From Mycolicibacterium brisbanense (GTDB lineage Bacteria > Actinomycetota > Actinomycetes > Mycobacteriales > Mycobacteriaceae), in the NCBI RefSeq assembly GCF_001570425.1, contig NZ_BCSX01000022.1, forward strand, positions 1 through 64,000: 64,000 nt of DNA, written 5' to 3'. Below, in pieces: positions 43,928 to 52,502 of the stretch (position 1 is its first letter; every line of letters starts with the position of its first letter). The notes under the pieces were generated by a model. The model was not told where the DNA came from and did not search any database. It saw only the letters and a program-made list of their open reading frames with translations. A program made the position numbers and the translations under genes.

Positions 43928-45112
43928 ATGCCACCATCGCGCATCGGAATCATCATGAACGGGGCATCGGGCCGGATGGGTTACCGCCAGCACCTCACGC
44001 GGTCGATCCTGCCGATCCGCGACCAAGGCGGAGTGCTGCTCTCCGACGGTCGCACCCGGGTGCAGGTCGAGCCCATCCTGGTAGGTCGCGACCGCAAGAA
44101 ACTCCAGGAGATCGCCGACCGCCACAACATCGCCCACGTCTCGACTGACCTGGACGCCTGCCTCGCCGATCCCCAATGGGATATCTACGCCGACTTCCTG
44201 CTCACCAAGGCGCGAGTTCCCGCTCTACACAAAGCCATCGACGCCGGCAAAGCGATCTATACCGAGAAGCCCACCGCCGAAAGCCTCGACGCCGCTCTCG
44301 AACTGGCGCGCCGCGCCCAACGCGCAGGCATCAAGAACGGCGTGGTGCACGACAAGCTGTTCCTTCCCGGACTGGTCAAGCTGAAGACTCTCATCGACTC
44401 GGGATTCTTCGGGAAAATCCTCTCGGTCCGTGGAGAATTCGGCTACTGGGTGTTCGAAGGGGACTGGCAACCCGCGCAGCGCCCAAGCTGGAATTACCGC
44501 GCCGAGGACGGTGGCGGCATCATCGTCGACATGTTCCCGCACTGGAACTACGTGCTGGAGTACCTGTTCGGGAACGTCAAATCGGTGTACGCAGCAGCCC
44601 GCACCCATATTCCGGCCCGCGTCGACGAGACGGGCGTCGCCTACACCGCCACCGCAGACGACGCCGCCTACGCCATCTTCGAGTTGGCCGGCGGCATCGT
44701 CGCTCAGCTGAACTCCAGTTGGACCGTACGGGTCAACCGCCGCGAGCTGGTCGAATTCCAGGTCGACGGCACTCACGGAAGTGCCGTCGCAGGACTCTTC
44801 GACTGCAGAGTGCAGCACCGAACGCTCACTCCCCGCCCGGTATGGAATCCCGACCTACCTGACACACACAACTACCTCGCCGACTGGACCACGGTGCCCG
44901 ACAACGTCCCCGTCGACAACGGATTCAAAGTGCAGTGGGAGCAGTTCATCCGCCACGTCGTCGAGGACGCCCCCCACCCGTACGACTTCCTTTCCGGCGC
45001 GCGCGGAGTGCAGCTGGCCGAAGCAGGGCTGCAAAGTTCGCGCACCGGCACTCGGGTACAGCTGCGCGAACTGACCCTCGAGGCTCCGCACAACGTGGCA
45101 GTGAGCGTGTGA
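43928..45112 (+). CDS. Gfo/Idh/MocA family oxidoreductase
   Basis: The protein has 394 aa from ATG 43928 with GGAGG eight bases upstream. The N-terminal Rossmann part reads IGIIMNGASGRMGYRQHL. The dehydrogenase motif is IYTEKPTAESLDAALEL (E-K-P, about residues 112-120), and the C-terminal alpha/beta domain has the FGYWVFEGDWQPAQRPSWNYRAEDGGG stretch. The NAD(P)-dependent enzyme probably oxidises or reduces a keto or hydroxy group on a sugar. It is the first gene of a plus-strand operon and overlaps the DUF993 gene by one base (TGATG). Confidence 0.9.
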   Translation: MPPSRIGIIMNGASGRMGYRQHLTRSILPIRDQGGVLLSDGRTRVQVEPILVGRDRKKLQEIADRHNIAHVSTDLDACLADPQWDIYADFLLTKARVPALHKAIDAGKAIYTEKPTAESLDAALELARRAQRAGIKNGVVHDKLFLPGLVKLKTLIDSGFFGKILSVRGEFGYWVFEGDWQPAQRPSWNYRAEDGGGIIVDMFPHWNYVLEYLFGNVKSVYAAARTHIPARVDETGVAYTATADDAAYAIFELAGGIVAQLNSSWTVRVNRRELVEFQVDGTHGSAVAGLFDCRVQHRTLTPRPVWNPDLPDTHNYLADWTTVPDNVPVDNGFKVQWEQFIRHVVEDAPHPYDFLSGARGVQLAEAGLQSSRTGTRVQLRELTLEAPHNVAVSV

Positions 45113-46290
45113 TGGGCGACATCAGTCTCATCGACGAATCCGGCACGGTGTCGCCCTACGAGCTGCAGTCCAACGCTGTTGGCGATCCAGGGCCCGCCTC
45201 CCCCCGCGCGCGGGTCGCCTTCGCCGCCGCACACGTCGTGCCCCGGATCGCGGGCAACAATGTGCCAGGAGCTGCGGCCGACATCGACTGGGACGCCACC
45301 ATGGCGTTCCGCCATCACCTGTGGTCCTGGCACCTCGGCGTTGCGGACGCCATGGATACCGCGCAACGCAACATGGGTCTCGACGCGCCCGCGGTACGCG
45401 AATTGATCACCCGTAGCGCTGCCGAGGCAGCACAGGTAGGCGGCGCTCTGGTCGTCGGTGTGAACACCGATCACATTGAGAGCCAAGACATCTCGGTCGA
45501 CGAGATAATCAGCGCATACCTCGAGCAGCTCCACCACGCCGAAGACGCGGGAGCCCAAGCAGTCCTGATGGCCAGCCGCCACCTGGCCCGCGCGGCCCAC
45601 GATCCTGCGGACTACCGCCGCGTCTACGGCGCCGTGCTTGCGCGCGCGGTGCAGCCGGTGATCCTGCACTGGCTGGGCACTCCGTTCGACGCACAGCTGG
45701 CGGGCTACTTCGGGTCGAACGACCTGAGCGTTGCACGCGCAACGGTGCGCGCGATCATCGAAGACAACCTCGACCGGGTCGCGGGGATCAAGGTGAGCCT
45801 GCTCGACGGGCGCACCGAGATCGCTCTGCGCCGGGAACTGCCCGGATCGGTGCGGGTGTACACGGGCGACGACTTCAACTACGTCGATCTCATCGCCGGC
45901 GACGCCGACGGCCACTGTGATGCCCTGCTCGGCGCTTTCGCCACCTGTGCTCCTGTGGCGTCGGCCGCGTTGTCGGCATTGGACGACGGCGACGAGGACC
46001 GCTTCCGGGCGCTGCTGCACCCCACCCAGACGTTGGCCCGCCATGTCTTCGCCGCACCCACCGAGCACTACAAGACCGGAGTGGCGTTCCTGTCCTGGCT
46101 CAATGGTCACCAACCGGCGTTCACCATGGTCAACGGCCTGCAGTCGGCTCGCAGCCTGCCGCACCTGTCCCGGCTCGTGCAACTCGCAGATGCGGCAGGC
46201 GCACTGGAGCACCCCGAACTGGCTGCGCAGCGCTGGACGGATCTGCTCACCGTGCATGGCGTGCGCTCGCCGATGCGGGTGTTCCTATGA
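45112..46290 (+). CDS. DUF993 protein (dihydrodipicolinate-synthase-like TIM barrel)
   Basis: The protein has 392 aa, ATG 45112. The segments RVAFAAAHVVPRIAGNNVPG, IDWDATMAFRHHLWSWHLGVADAMDTAQRNMGL and ILHWLGTPFDAQLAGYFG match what I recall of DUF993. VGVNTDH and AGIKVSLLDGRTEIALRR fit barrel strands, the latter with a possible Schiff-base Lys. No member has a reaction that I can name. It may be an aldolase or retro-aldolase of a keto-sugar. Coupling to a Gfo/Idh/MocA enzyme and a TIM-barrel isomerase strongly suggests sugar catabolism. Confidence 0.75.
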   Translation: MGDISLIDESGTVSPYELQSNAVGDPGPASPRARVAFAAAHVVPRIAGNNVPGAAADIDWDATMAFRHHLWSWHLGVADAMDTAQRNMGLDAPAVRELITRSAAEAAQVGGALVVGVNTDHIESQDISVDEIISAYLEQLHHAEDAGAQAVLMASRHLARAAHDPADYRRVYGAVLARAVQPVILHWLGTPFDAQLAGYFGSNDLSVARATVRAIIEDNLDRVAGIKVSLLDGRTEIALRRELPGSVRVYTGDDFNYVDLIAGDADGHCDALLGAFATCAPVASAALSALDDGDEDRFRALLHPTQTLARHVFAAPTEHYKTGVAFLSWLNGHQPAFTMVNGLQSARSLPHLSRLVQLADAAGALEHPELAAQRWTDLLTVHGVRSPMRVFL

Positions 46291-47159
46291 GTGCCCATCC
46301 CCGCCTGTCGCTCAACCAGGCCAGCATCAAGTACGCACCACTGCAGGAAGCGCTGACTGCCACAGCGGAAGCCGGCATCACATCGATAGGGCTATGGCGA
46401 GAACCCGTCGCCGACGTCGGATTGCCGAAAGCAACCGAGCTGGTCGCCGCGTCGGGTCTGCGCGTCTCCAGCCTGTGCCGAGGAGGATTCATCACCGCCT
46501 CCGACCATGCTGCCCGCACCGCGGCGCTCGACGAGAACCGCCGAGCCATCGACGAAACTGCGGCTCTCGCACACGCGGGAGCCGAAGGATCAGCTGCCGT
46601 CCTGGTCCTGGTCGCCGGTGGTCTGCCCGATCGGGACACCGATCTGCGTGGCGCACGCGAGCGTGTCCAAGACGCCATCGGTCACCTCGTCGAGCACGCG
46701 CACGGCGCCGGGGTAATGCTGGCAGTCGAACCCATGCACCCGATGTATGCCGCCGACCGAGGCGTCATCTCAACCCTGGGTCAAGCCCTGGACATCGCCG
46801 AACCATTCCCCGCGAACACTGTCGGGGTTGTCGTGGATGCCTTTCACATCTGGTGGGACCCTGAGGTTTTCGACCAGATCGCCAGGGCCGGCGCCCAGGG
46901 CCGCATCGCCTCCTACCAAGTCAATGACTGGATCACCCCTCTGCCCGCCGACAGTCTGCTCGCCCGCGGCGTCATGGGACATGGCCACATCGATCTGCCG
47001 CGGTTGACCCAGGCGGTGCTGGCCGCCGGCTACACCGGCGACGTCGAAGTGGAGATCTTCAACCAACAACTCTGGGACATGCCTTACCAGCAAGCAGCTT
47101 CCCTCATCGCAGCCCAGTTCGATGCCATCGCGATGCCCAAACCGAACACCGCACCGTAG
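46287..47159 (+). CDS. Sugar phosphate isomerase/epimerase family TIM-barrel protein
   Basis: The protein has 290 aa; ATG 46287 overlaps the previous stop (ATGA). LSLNQASIKYAPLQEALTATAEAGITSIGLW is the AP-endonuclease-2 barrel start. Metal-ligand candidates are Glu in LAVEPMHPMYA, Asp and His in VVVDAFHIWWDPEV, His in GHGHIDLPRL and Glu in VEVEIFNQQLW. This is an Xyl/IolE-like isomerase, epimerase or dehydratase. It completes the three-gene enzyme set with the Gfo/Idh and DUF993 proteins. A 77-bp gap separates it from the next genes. Confidence 0.88.
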   Translation: MSAHPRLSLNQASIKYAPLQEALTATAEAGITSIGLWREPVADVGLPKATELVAASGLRVSSLCRGGFITASDHAARTAALDENRRAIDETAALAHAGAEGSAAVLVLVAGGLPDRDTDLRGARERVQDAIGHLVEHAHGAGVMLAVEPMHPMYAADRGVISTLGQALDIAEPFPANTVGVVVDAFHIWWDPEVFDQIARAGAQGRIASYQVNDWITPLPADSLLARGVMGHGHIDLPRLTQAVLAAGYTGDVEVEIFNQQLWDMPYQQAASLIAAQFDAIAMPKPNTAP

Positions 47160-47236
47160 CCGCTGACCGCCCTTCCGACGCCGTCCAACCATGGGTCCTC
47201 CCTGGCTACCGGCACTGTCATCACCAGGATTTCAAA

Positions 47237-47563
47237 ATGAAACCAGCACCGAAATACCAGGCCACCATGACTCTCTATCACCTTGGATCCCAAGGTGCCT
47301 GGGAATACGAACTGTTCGCGCTGCTGCGCCAGCACTACCGCGACAGTGAACTCCGTGGCCTGCGCGAGGACCTCATCGGACTGAGCACCGTCGGTTGGGT
47401 CGACGTCCTCGATCACCGCGAACACTGCGGACAAATTCTGCGCCGCTACCGCCTCGCCGAATCCGCACGACCTCTCGTCGCCTACCAACTCAACCTCGAC
47501 AACTGTCTTCCCATCGACATGGCCACCGCGGTGGCACTCTCCAGCAAGGACACCGCGCGATGA
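47237..47563 (+). CDS. Hypothetical 108-aa protein coupled to the transporter gene
   Basis: The start is MKPAPKYQATMTLYHLGSQ at 47237, and the stop overlaps the transporter start (ATGA at 47560). No signal peptide or membrane helix is evident. WEYELFALLRQHYRDSELRGLREDLIGLSTVGWVDVLDH suggests a small, mostly helical protein, possibly winged-helix-like. No family was recognised. Translational coupling and location inside the sugar operon support a real gene, perhaps a regulator or partner of the transporter. Confidence 0.65.
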   Translation: MKPAPKYQATMTLYHLGSQGAWEYELFALLRQHYRDSELRGLREDLIGLSTVGWVDVLDHREHCGQILRRYRLAESARPLVAYQLNLDNCLPIDMATAVALSSKDTAR

Positions 47564-48585
47564 CCCACCTGCACCCGGTAGACCCAACGCATCTGGCGGA
47601 GCGCTCCCGCCTGGCCGACGGCAAGAAAACCCGGATGGGCATGATCTACGCCGTCTTGGCCGCGCCGGCACTCGGCCTCGCGTTCGGCCTCCTCGGCTCC
47701 ATCGTCACCGCGCCACCGTTCAACATTGAAGCCCCGACCGGCGCCTTCGCCCTCGTCGCCACACTCCAGGTGCCCTTCGGCGTATTAGGAATCGGGGCGT
47801 TCCTCGCCGTCAGCGGTACGTGGCGCGACATCCTGCGCGTCCTTGGGCACCGAGTCAGTTGGTGGAATCTGTTCGTCGCCGTCGGCGGCTTCGTCGGTGA
47901 CTTGTGCTTCGCGGCCGCCTCCGGTCTCATCGGCGGCGCACTGGCAGGAGCAGTCGGCGGACTCGCCGGCGTCGTCGGGGCGGTCATCGGTGCCGCGCTG
48001 TACCGGGAGCGAATTCTGCGCCCCTCGACCGTCCTCGGGCTCGCCGCCCTCGCCGTCGGCATCTGGCTCGCAGTCTCCGGCGGGCAGATCGGCGCGCCCA
48101 CCCACGGCGTCTACTTCGCGACCGGTCTGGTCATCATCGTCGTCGCGGTACTGACATGGGGTTTTGAGAGCTTCGCGATCTCCGCCGGAACCGACCTCAT
48201 GCCCGCCGAGGGGTTCCTCTGGTGGCGTGCGTTCCTCGAACTTCTCATCGCGAACGCACTGCTGTTCCTCCTGTTTCCCACCGGGCGCGACATCGCCCGT
48301 CAAGCGTGGTCAGAACCCCGCCTGGTTGCCATGGGAGCCGTCATCGGCTTGGGCTGGGCCATCTGGATGATCATGGGTTACTACATCGGCATTTCCTACG
48401 CCGGCGCCGTCCGCGGCGGCGTCCTGACCAACACTCTCGCCTTCTTCTTCATCGCCATTTTCTCGCTGACCGTCTACGGCGCGCCATTCAGCCTGATCGT
48501 CACCATCGGATCCATCTGCACAGTCCTCGGTGCCATGTTCATCGTCACCGAGCCCAAGTCCTACATCGCCCGCCAGCGCGGATAA
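47560..48585 (+). CDS. Ten-helix DMT-type (RhaT/EamA-like) transporter
   Basis: The protein has 341 aa, ATG 47560. About ten membrane helices are seen, starting MGMIYAVLAAPALGLAFGLLGSIV, with Gly/Ala-rich helices (GGALAGAVGGLAGVVGAVIGAALY). The size matches L-rhamnose-type symporters better than ordinary EamA exporters. Two tiny membrane proteins follow (89 and 48 aa) before glycerate kinase, so the three may form one transport complex. The likely cargo is the sugar or sugar acid broken down by the neighbouring enzymes. Confidence 0.82.
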   Translation: MTHLHPVDPTHLAERSRLADGKKTRMGMIYAVLAAPALGLAFGLLGSIVTAPPFNIEAPTGAFALVATLQVPFGVLGIGAFLAVSGTWRDILRVLGHRVSWWNLFVAVGGFVGDLCFAAASGLIGGALAGAVGGLAGVVGAVIGAALYRERILRPSTVLGLAALAVGIWLAVSGGQIGAPTHGVYFATGLVIIVVAVLTWGFESFAISAGTDLMPAEGFLWWRAFLELLIANALLFLLFPTGRDIARQAWSEPRLVAMGAVIGLGWAIWMIMGYYIGISYAGAVRGGVLTNTLAFFFIAIFSLTVYGAPFSLIVTIGSICTVLGAMFIVTEPKSYIARQRG

Positions 48586-48600
48586 CCGGCAAGGAAACAC

Positions 48601-48870
48601 ATGTCCCCTCAACCGATCCACCAGCCTGACAACGACACCGAACTCATCGAGGCTTACCTGAGCGCTGCCCGGACCGCCAAACTGCGCCGCCTCTCGGCAC
48701 TGGTCGTTCTCTGCGCACTACTGCTCGGCGTACTTCTGCTCGTCTATGTCAACGACTGGTACGCCCAATCGGGCGGAGGCGGAGCAGGATGGGTATTCTG
48801 CGGCATCATCGTAACCCTGTGCGCTGTCGGAGCCGTCCTCACCGACATCGTCTATCGCAAGGAACTCTGA
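48601..48870 (+). CDS. Small two-helix membrane protein
   Basis: The protein has 89 aa. A charged N-terminus (about 28 residues) is followed by two hydrophobic helices, LSALVVLCALLLGVLLLVYV and GWVFCGIIVTLCAVGAVLTDIVY. It lies 15 bp after the transporter gene and one base before the 48-aa gene, so it is almost surely in the same transcript. No family was recognised. It may be an accessory subunit of the transporter. Confidence 0.75.
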   Translation: MSPQPIHQPDNDTELIEAYLSAARTAKLRRLSALVVLCALLLGVLLLVYVNDWYAQSGGGGAGWVFCGIIVTLCAVGAVLTDIVYRKEL

Positions 48871-48871
48871 C

Positions 48872-49018
48872 ATGGACCAGATTCCTGAAAACGGTTCGCC
48901 GACAATGCTTCCGCTACTCAACGCGCGAACGTGGGCCCTCGGCTTTCTCGTGTTCTCCATCATCGTCGCTGTCATCTTCTCGCAATTTCTCGTCGACTTC
49001 ATGGCCAGCGCCCGCTGA
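48872..49018 (+). CDS. 48-aa single-helix membrane protein
   Basis: ATG 48872 starts one base after the previous stop; the stop is TGA 49016-49018. The protein begins MDQIPENGSPTMLPLLNART, and one hydrophobic helix (WALGFLVFSIIVAVIFSQFL) crosses the membrane. It is below the usual annotation cutoff. Support comes from position, the clean helix, and the glycerate kinase ribosome site directly behind it. It is probably a structural or regulatory subunit of the neighbouring transporter. Confidence 0.7.
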   Translation: MDQIPENGSPTMLPLLNARTWALGFLVFSIIVAVIFSQFLVDFMASAR

Positions 49019-49037
49019 CCGCTATGGGAGGCCAACC

Positions 49038-50183
49038 GTGAACGCACACCATCCCTATATCGTTTTGGCTCCAGACAAGTTCAAAGGCACCCTCACCGCT
49101 GATCAAGTCGCCTCCGCAATGGCGCTGGGATGCCGCGATGCGGGATTGGAGAATCGTTGCATCACCATGCCTATCGCCGACGGAGGCGACGGTAGCGTGG
49201 GCACTGCGCTACGCACTGGCTGGTCGCGCCGCGAGATCCACTGCACCGACGCGTGGGGGCAGCCGAGCATCACTACCGTCGCCATCTCAAACACCCAGGC
49301 GCTCATCGAGATCGCCGCCATCTGCGGCCTACGCGGGTCGCGACCAAGTTCCGCTCAAGCACTCGAGGCAACCAGTCGCGGCGTCGGTGAGGTGATCACG
49401 AGACTGCTGGACCTCGGCTTTCGTGACATCACGCTGGCGCTCGGCGGCAGCGCCACCACCGACGGGGGTGCCGGCATGCTCCTCGCGCTCGGCGCACAGC
49501 TGCGTGACCGCACTGGCACCCCGATAGCTCCGAATGCCCTTGGCCTACAAGACCTCTCCTCTGTCTGCACCGACGGCCTGGACCCCCGACTCAAAACGAC
49601 CACACTTACCGTCGCGTGCGATGTCGATGCGCCGTTGACCGGACCACGCGGAGCCGCGGCCACGTTCGGTCCACAAAAAGGCGCCGATGAGCAAGGAGTT
49701 CACAGCCTGACCGCAGCCCTGGACCAGCTCGCCGCAGTCGCCGGACCCGCCTTCGGCCGACCAGACGAGCACCTGCGCCCCGGTGCCGGCGCGGCCGGAG
49801 GCCTTGCGTGGGCCGGGCTTCTGCTCGGTGCACATTTGCGCCGCGGGGCCGAGCTCTTTCTGGACATGCTGGGCGCGTCCGAGACCATCGAAGGTGCCGC
49901 CCTTGTCCTGACCGGCGAGGGCCGCATGGACGACCAAAGCGCCCTTGGCAAAGCACCTTTCGCTGTCGCAGCGCTGGCATCCGAGCTCTCGGTACCCTCG
50001 GCAGCCATCGTCGGCACCAACCGCCTCAACGACCACGGCCTCAACTCCCCGTTCACGGCTGTCATTGCGCTGGACAGCATGGACCCCCTTTGCTCCTCTG
50101 ACCCGACACTGAGTGCACGTCTCATACGCCAGGCCACCGCAGCCCTGGTCCACCAAGTGCAACGAGAACTCGCAATTTTCTAG
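49038..50183 (+). CDS. Glycerate kinase
   Basis: The protein has 381 aa, GTG 49038 with GGGAGG upstream. Family points are IVLAPDKFKGTLTADQVASAM at the start, PIADGGDGS (about residue 45), the LALGGSATTDGGAGML phosphate-binding region (about 130) and LVLTGEGRMDDQSALGKAP (about 293). It phosphorylates D-glycerate to 2-phosphoglycerate (or 3-phosphoglycerate). As the last gene of the operon it suggests that the sugar pathway ends in glycerate feeding glycolysis. Confidence 0.93.
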   Translation: MNAHHPYIVLAPDKFKGTLTADQVASAMALGCRDAGLENRCITMPIADGGDGSVGTALRTGWSRREIHCTDAWGQPSITTVAISNTQALIEIAAICGLRGSRPSSAQALEATSRGVGEVITRLLDLGFRDITLALGGSATTDGGAGMLLALGAQLRDRTGTPIAPNALGLQDLSSVCTDGLDPRLKTTTLTVACDVDAPLTGPRGAAATFGPQKGADEQGVHSLTAALDQLAAVAGPAFGRPDEHLRPGAGAAGGLAWAGLLLGAHLRRGAELFLDMLGASETIEGAALVLTGEGRMDDQSALGKAPFAVAALASELSVPSAAIVGTNRLNDHGLNSPFTAVIALDSMDPLCSSDPTLSARLIRQATAALVHQVQRELAIF

Positions 50184-50356
50184 ATCGATACGAAAGACCC
50201 TGTACCACAGCGCTATTACGTGACTACCGCATTATGAAAAGTGGGTCACACGTCACGTTGTCAAGCATCCAAGGCATCACTATCGTTGCAGTACAAGGTG
50301 TTTGAATCCAACGGGACCGGCACCATCGACAATCGATTCGGACGAAAGAAATCACC

Positions 50357-50944
50357 ATGGCACTACTGACCATCGGAGACCAGTTCCCCGCATACGACCT
50401 CGTCGCTCTGATCGGCGGGAACTTGGGCGCAATCAACGCTTCCCAACCTGACGACTATTTCACAAGAGTAACCAGTGATGACCATCCCGAAAAATGGCGT
50501 GTTATCTTCTTCTGGCCCAAGGACTTTACTTTTATCTGCCCCACCGAAATTGCGGCCTTCGGCCGCCTCAACGACGAGTTCACCGACCGCGACGCCCAGA
50601 TCCTGGGCGCATCGGTCGACAACGAATTCGTGCACTTCCAATGGCGAGCACAGCATGGCGATCTCCGCGATCTACCGTTCCCCATGCTGAGCGACATCAA
50701 GCGCGAACTCTGCGCCGCTACGGGCGTATTGAATGAGGACGGTGTTGCCGACCGGGCGACCTTCATCGTAGATCCAGACAACACCGTGCAGTTCGTGTCA
50801 GTAACTTCAGGCTCCGTTGGACGCAACGTCAACGAAGTCCTAAGAGTTCTCGACGCCCTCCAGTCCGACGAATTGTGCGCTTGCAATTGGCGCAAGGGCG
50901 ACCCCACCATCGACACACGCGCGCTGCTCACCGAGAACGCCTGA
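50357..50944 (+). CDS. ahpC: Alkyl hydroperoxide reductase C (peroxiredoxin)
   Basis: The protein has 195 aa. The peroxidatic Cys lies in [12 protein letters not shown] (about residue 61) and the resolving Cys in [12 protein letters not shown] (about 174-176), as in mycobacterial AhpC. It reduces peroxides and peroxynitrite, using the AhpD partner encoded 10 bp downstream. The 173-bp upstream gap holds its promoter; no adjacent oxyR gene is visible. Codon usage is somewhat more AT-tolerant than in the flanking genes. Confidence 0.95.
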   Translation: MALLTIGDQFPAYDLVALIGGNLGAINASQPDDYFTRVTSDDHPEKWRVIFFWPKDFTFICPTEIAAFGRLNDEFTDRDAQILGASVDNEFVHFQWRAQHGDLRDLPFPMLSDIKRELCAATGVLNEDGVADRATFIVDPDNTVQFVSVTSGSVGRNVNEVLRVLDALQSDELCACNWRKGDPTIDTRALLTENA

Positions 50945-50954
50945 CATCGCTACG

Positions 50955-51491
50955 ATGACCATCGAGAATCTGAAAGACCGCCTACCCGAGTACGCAAAAG
51001 ACCTCAAACTCAATCTCGGATCGATTCGCCGATCGACCGCCCTAAACCAGCAACAGCTATGGGGCACATTGCTTGCCTCGGCAGCTGCCGCCCGTAACGA
51101 CACCGTCTTGGCCGACATCGCCACCGATGCAGCCGAAGTCTTACCGAGACACGCCTACGATGCAGCACTGGGAGCCGCGTCCATCATGGGCATGAACAAC
51201 GTCTTCTACCGCGCACGCGGATTTCTGGACGGACGGTACGACGACCTGCGAGTCGGCCTGCGCATGAACATCATCGCCAATCCCGGTGTCGAAAAGACAC
51301 AGTTCGAGCTTTGGGCACTCGCCGTATCCGCAATCAACGGGTGTGGGCATTGCGTCAGCGCACACGAGCGCGTCCTCCGGGAGTCAGGTGTTGAGCGCGA
51401 GACGATCCTGGAAGCACTTCGCGTCGCAGCAATAATCGCTGGTGTGTCGATGGCGCTCACCGTCCGAGCCGCCGCAGCAGATAAAGGTTGA
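50955..51491 (+). CDS. ahpD: Alkyl hydroperoxide reductase AhpD
   Basis: The protein has 178 aa. The redox motif is [19 protein letters not shown] (C-x-x-C with the nearby His, about residues 130-140). This is the usual AhpD active site, which links AhpC to dihydrolipoamide-type reductants. Length and all-helical pattern are normal. It forms an operon with ahpC. The antisense histidine-ammonia-lyase remnant starts just downstream. Confidence 0.95.
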   Translation: MTIENLKDRLPEYAKDLKLNLGSIRRSTALNQQQLWGTLLASAAAARNDTVLADIATDAAEVLPRHAYDAALGAASIMGMNNVFYRARGFLDGRYDDLRVGLRMNIIANPGVEKTQFELWALAVSAINGCGHCVSAHERVLRESGVERETILEALRVAAIIAGVSMALTVRAAAADKG

Positions 51492-51568
51492 AACAGTTCA
51501 ACGTCCATTCGATGCCTTTTCATCAGCCGGCTCAGCGGTTCACTGTGGCCGATCCAGCGCCCGTAAAC

Positions 51569-51778
51569 GTTGTCACCGAATCCGGTGGTCACGGCGTAGA
51601 CCAGCCGGTTCTCGGCGAGAAATCGCTCGGTCAGCTTGCGCGAGTGCAGGACCCGGCCGACATAGGCGGGCGCGAATTCGACCCGGGCGCGATGGCGCGC
51701 CACGGCGACGAACTCCTCGATCGTGATGTCGCGGTCACCGAGCGTCACCACCTCGATGTCCTGGGCGAGCTGCGTCAT
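51569..51778 (-). pseudogene. N-terminal remnant of a histidine/aromatic ammonia-lyase
   Basis: From ATG 51778, with AGGAG six bases upstream, about 70 residues match the start of HAL/PAL enzymes: ITIEEFVAVARHRARVEF, then LAENRLVYAVTTGFGDN, where the YGVxTGFG signature is diagnostic. After GFGDN the similarity stops. The frame stays open into the antisense of ahpD but without lyase sequence, and the MIO (Ala-Ser-Gly) active site is absent. A deletion or replacement has cut a roughly 500-aa gene. The ribosome site remains, so a short peptide could still be made. Confidence 0.75.
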
Positions 51779-51901
51779 GTGTGAACTCCTTTGTAACGGC
51801 ACCAAGGAGTCCATACGGTATGTGGTTGAACGCCGGAGTTGGATTACGATCCTTAATGGCTCCGATCAGCCTTCGTGGACCTCCTCACGAGTGATCGCGC
51901 C

Positions 51902-52054
51902 TCATGGCGGGTCGGACGGCCAGCGACTCAACGCGACTGCGCTGTTGAGCGCGAAGGCAACCAGACTTATCACCATCAACCAGGAGTGTCCTGTGGCGTA
52001 GCCGATGATGGCGACCATGATCCAAAACGACAGAACGACGATGCGTACAGCCAT
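51902..52054 (-). CDS. Small membrane protein, 50 aa
   Basis: ATG 52054 starts MAVRIVVLSFWIMVAIIGYA. Two hydrophobic stretches follow (to VISLVAFALNSAVALS), with a short basic end. A GGGGAGG lies about ten bases upstream. It stands between the ammonia-lyase remnant and the csbD-like gene. No family was recognised; it could belong to the envelope-stress set. Confidence 0.55.
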   Translation of the reverse strand: MAVRIVVLSFWIMVAIIGYATGHSWLMVISLVAFALNSAVALSRWPSDPP

Positions 52055-52160
52055 TGATGAGGGTCCTCCCCTTTTGCTCAATTGCGCAGGCAACGCCGCT
52101 CGCGCATGCACTCTGGTGCCGGGACGCCCGATCAGGCGACCCGGCACCGTGTGAGCGCCG

Positions 52161-52373
52161 TTATGAGCTACCGGTCAGCTTGTCTTTGACCGCGTCGATA
52201 CCGTCTTTGATCTTGTCGGCGGCGTCAGCGATCGCATCTTTGACGGCGGCCACAGCCTGATCGGCCTGGCCTTCAGCCTTGAGGTCGTCGTTTCCGGTGA
52301 CGGCCCCGGCGGCTTCTTTGGCGCGTCCTTTCAGGTCGGCCGCGGTGTTCTGTGCGTCGTCGGCGATTCCCAT
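52161..52373 (-). CDS. CsbD-like stress protein
   Basis: The protein has 70 aa starting MGIADDAQNTAADLKGRAKE. The pattern of K/A/D/E helices with GRAKEAAGAVTGNDDLKAEGQADQ is the CsbD family signature (general stress, hydrophilic, helix-rich). GAGAGG-type purines precede the start. It lies downstream of the Asp23/AmaP operon and probably belongs to the same stress response, though a 129-bp gap suggests its own promoter. Confidence 0.88.
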   Translation of the reverse strand: MGIADDAQNTAADLKGRAKEAAGAVTGNDDLKAEGQADQAVAAVKDAIADAADKIKDGIDAVKDKLTGSS

Positions 52374-52502
52374 TCGGTGTTTCCTCTCGTTGGTGGCAGC
52401 GTTGCTCCGCTACCAATGGGGTTGGGTTGAATGCGAATGCATGTCGCCCCAACTACTTTGGATCCAGTGCAGTCCCCTCGTCATACGCTGCACTGGACGT
52501 TC

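Noticed and set aside
51206..51568. Extension of the ammonia-lyase frame antisense to ahpD
   Set aside because: Lyase similarity ends at TGFGDN; the remainder is the shadow of ahpD.
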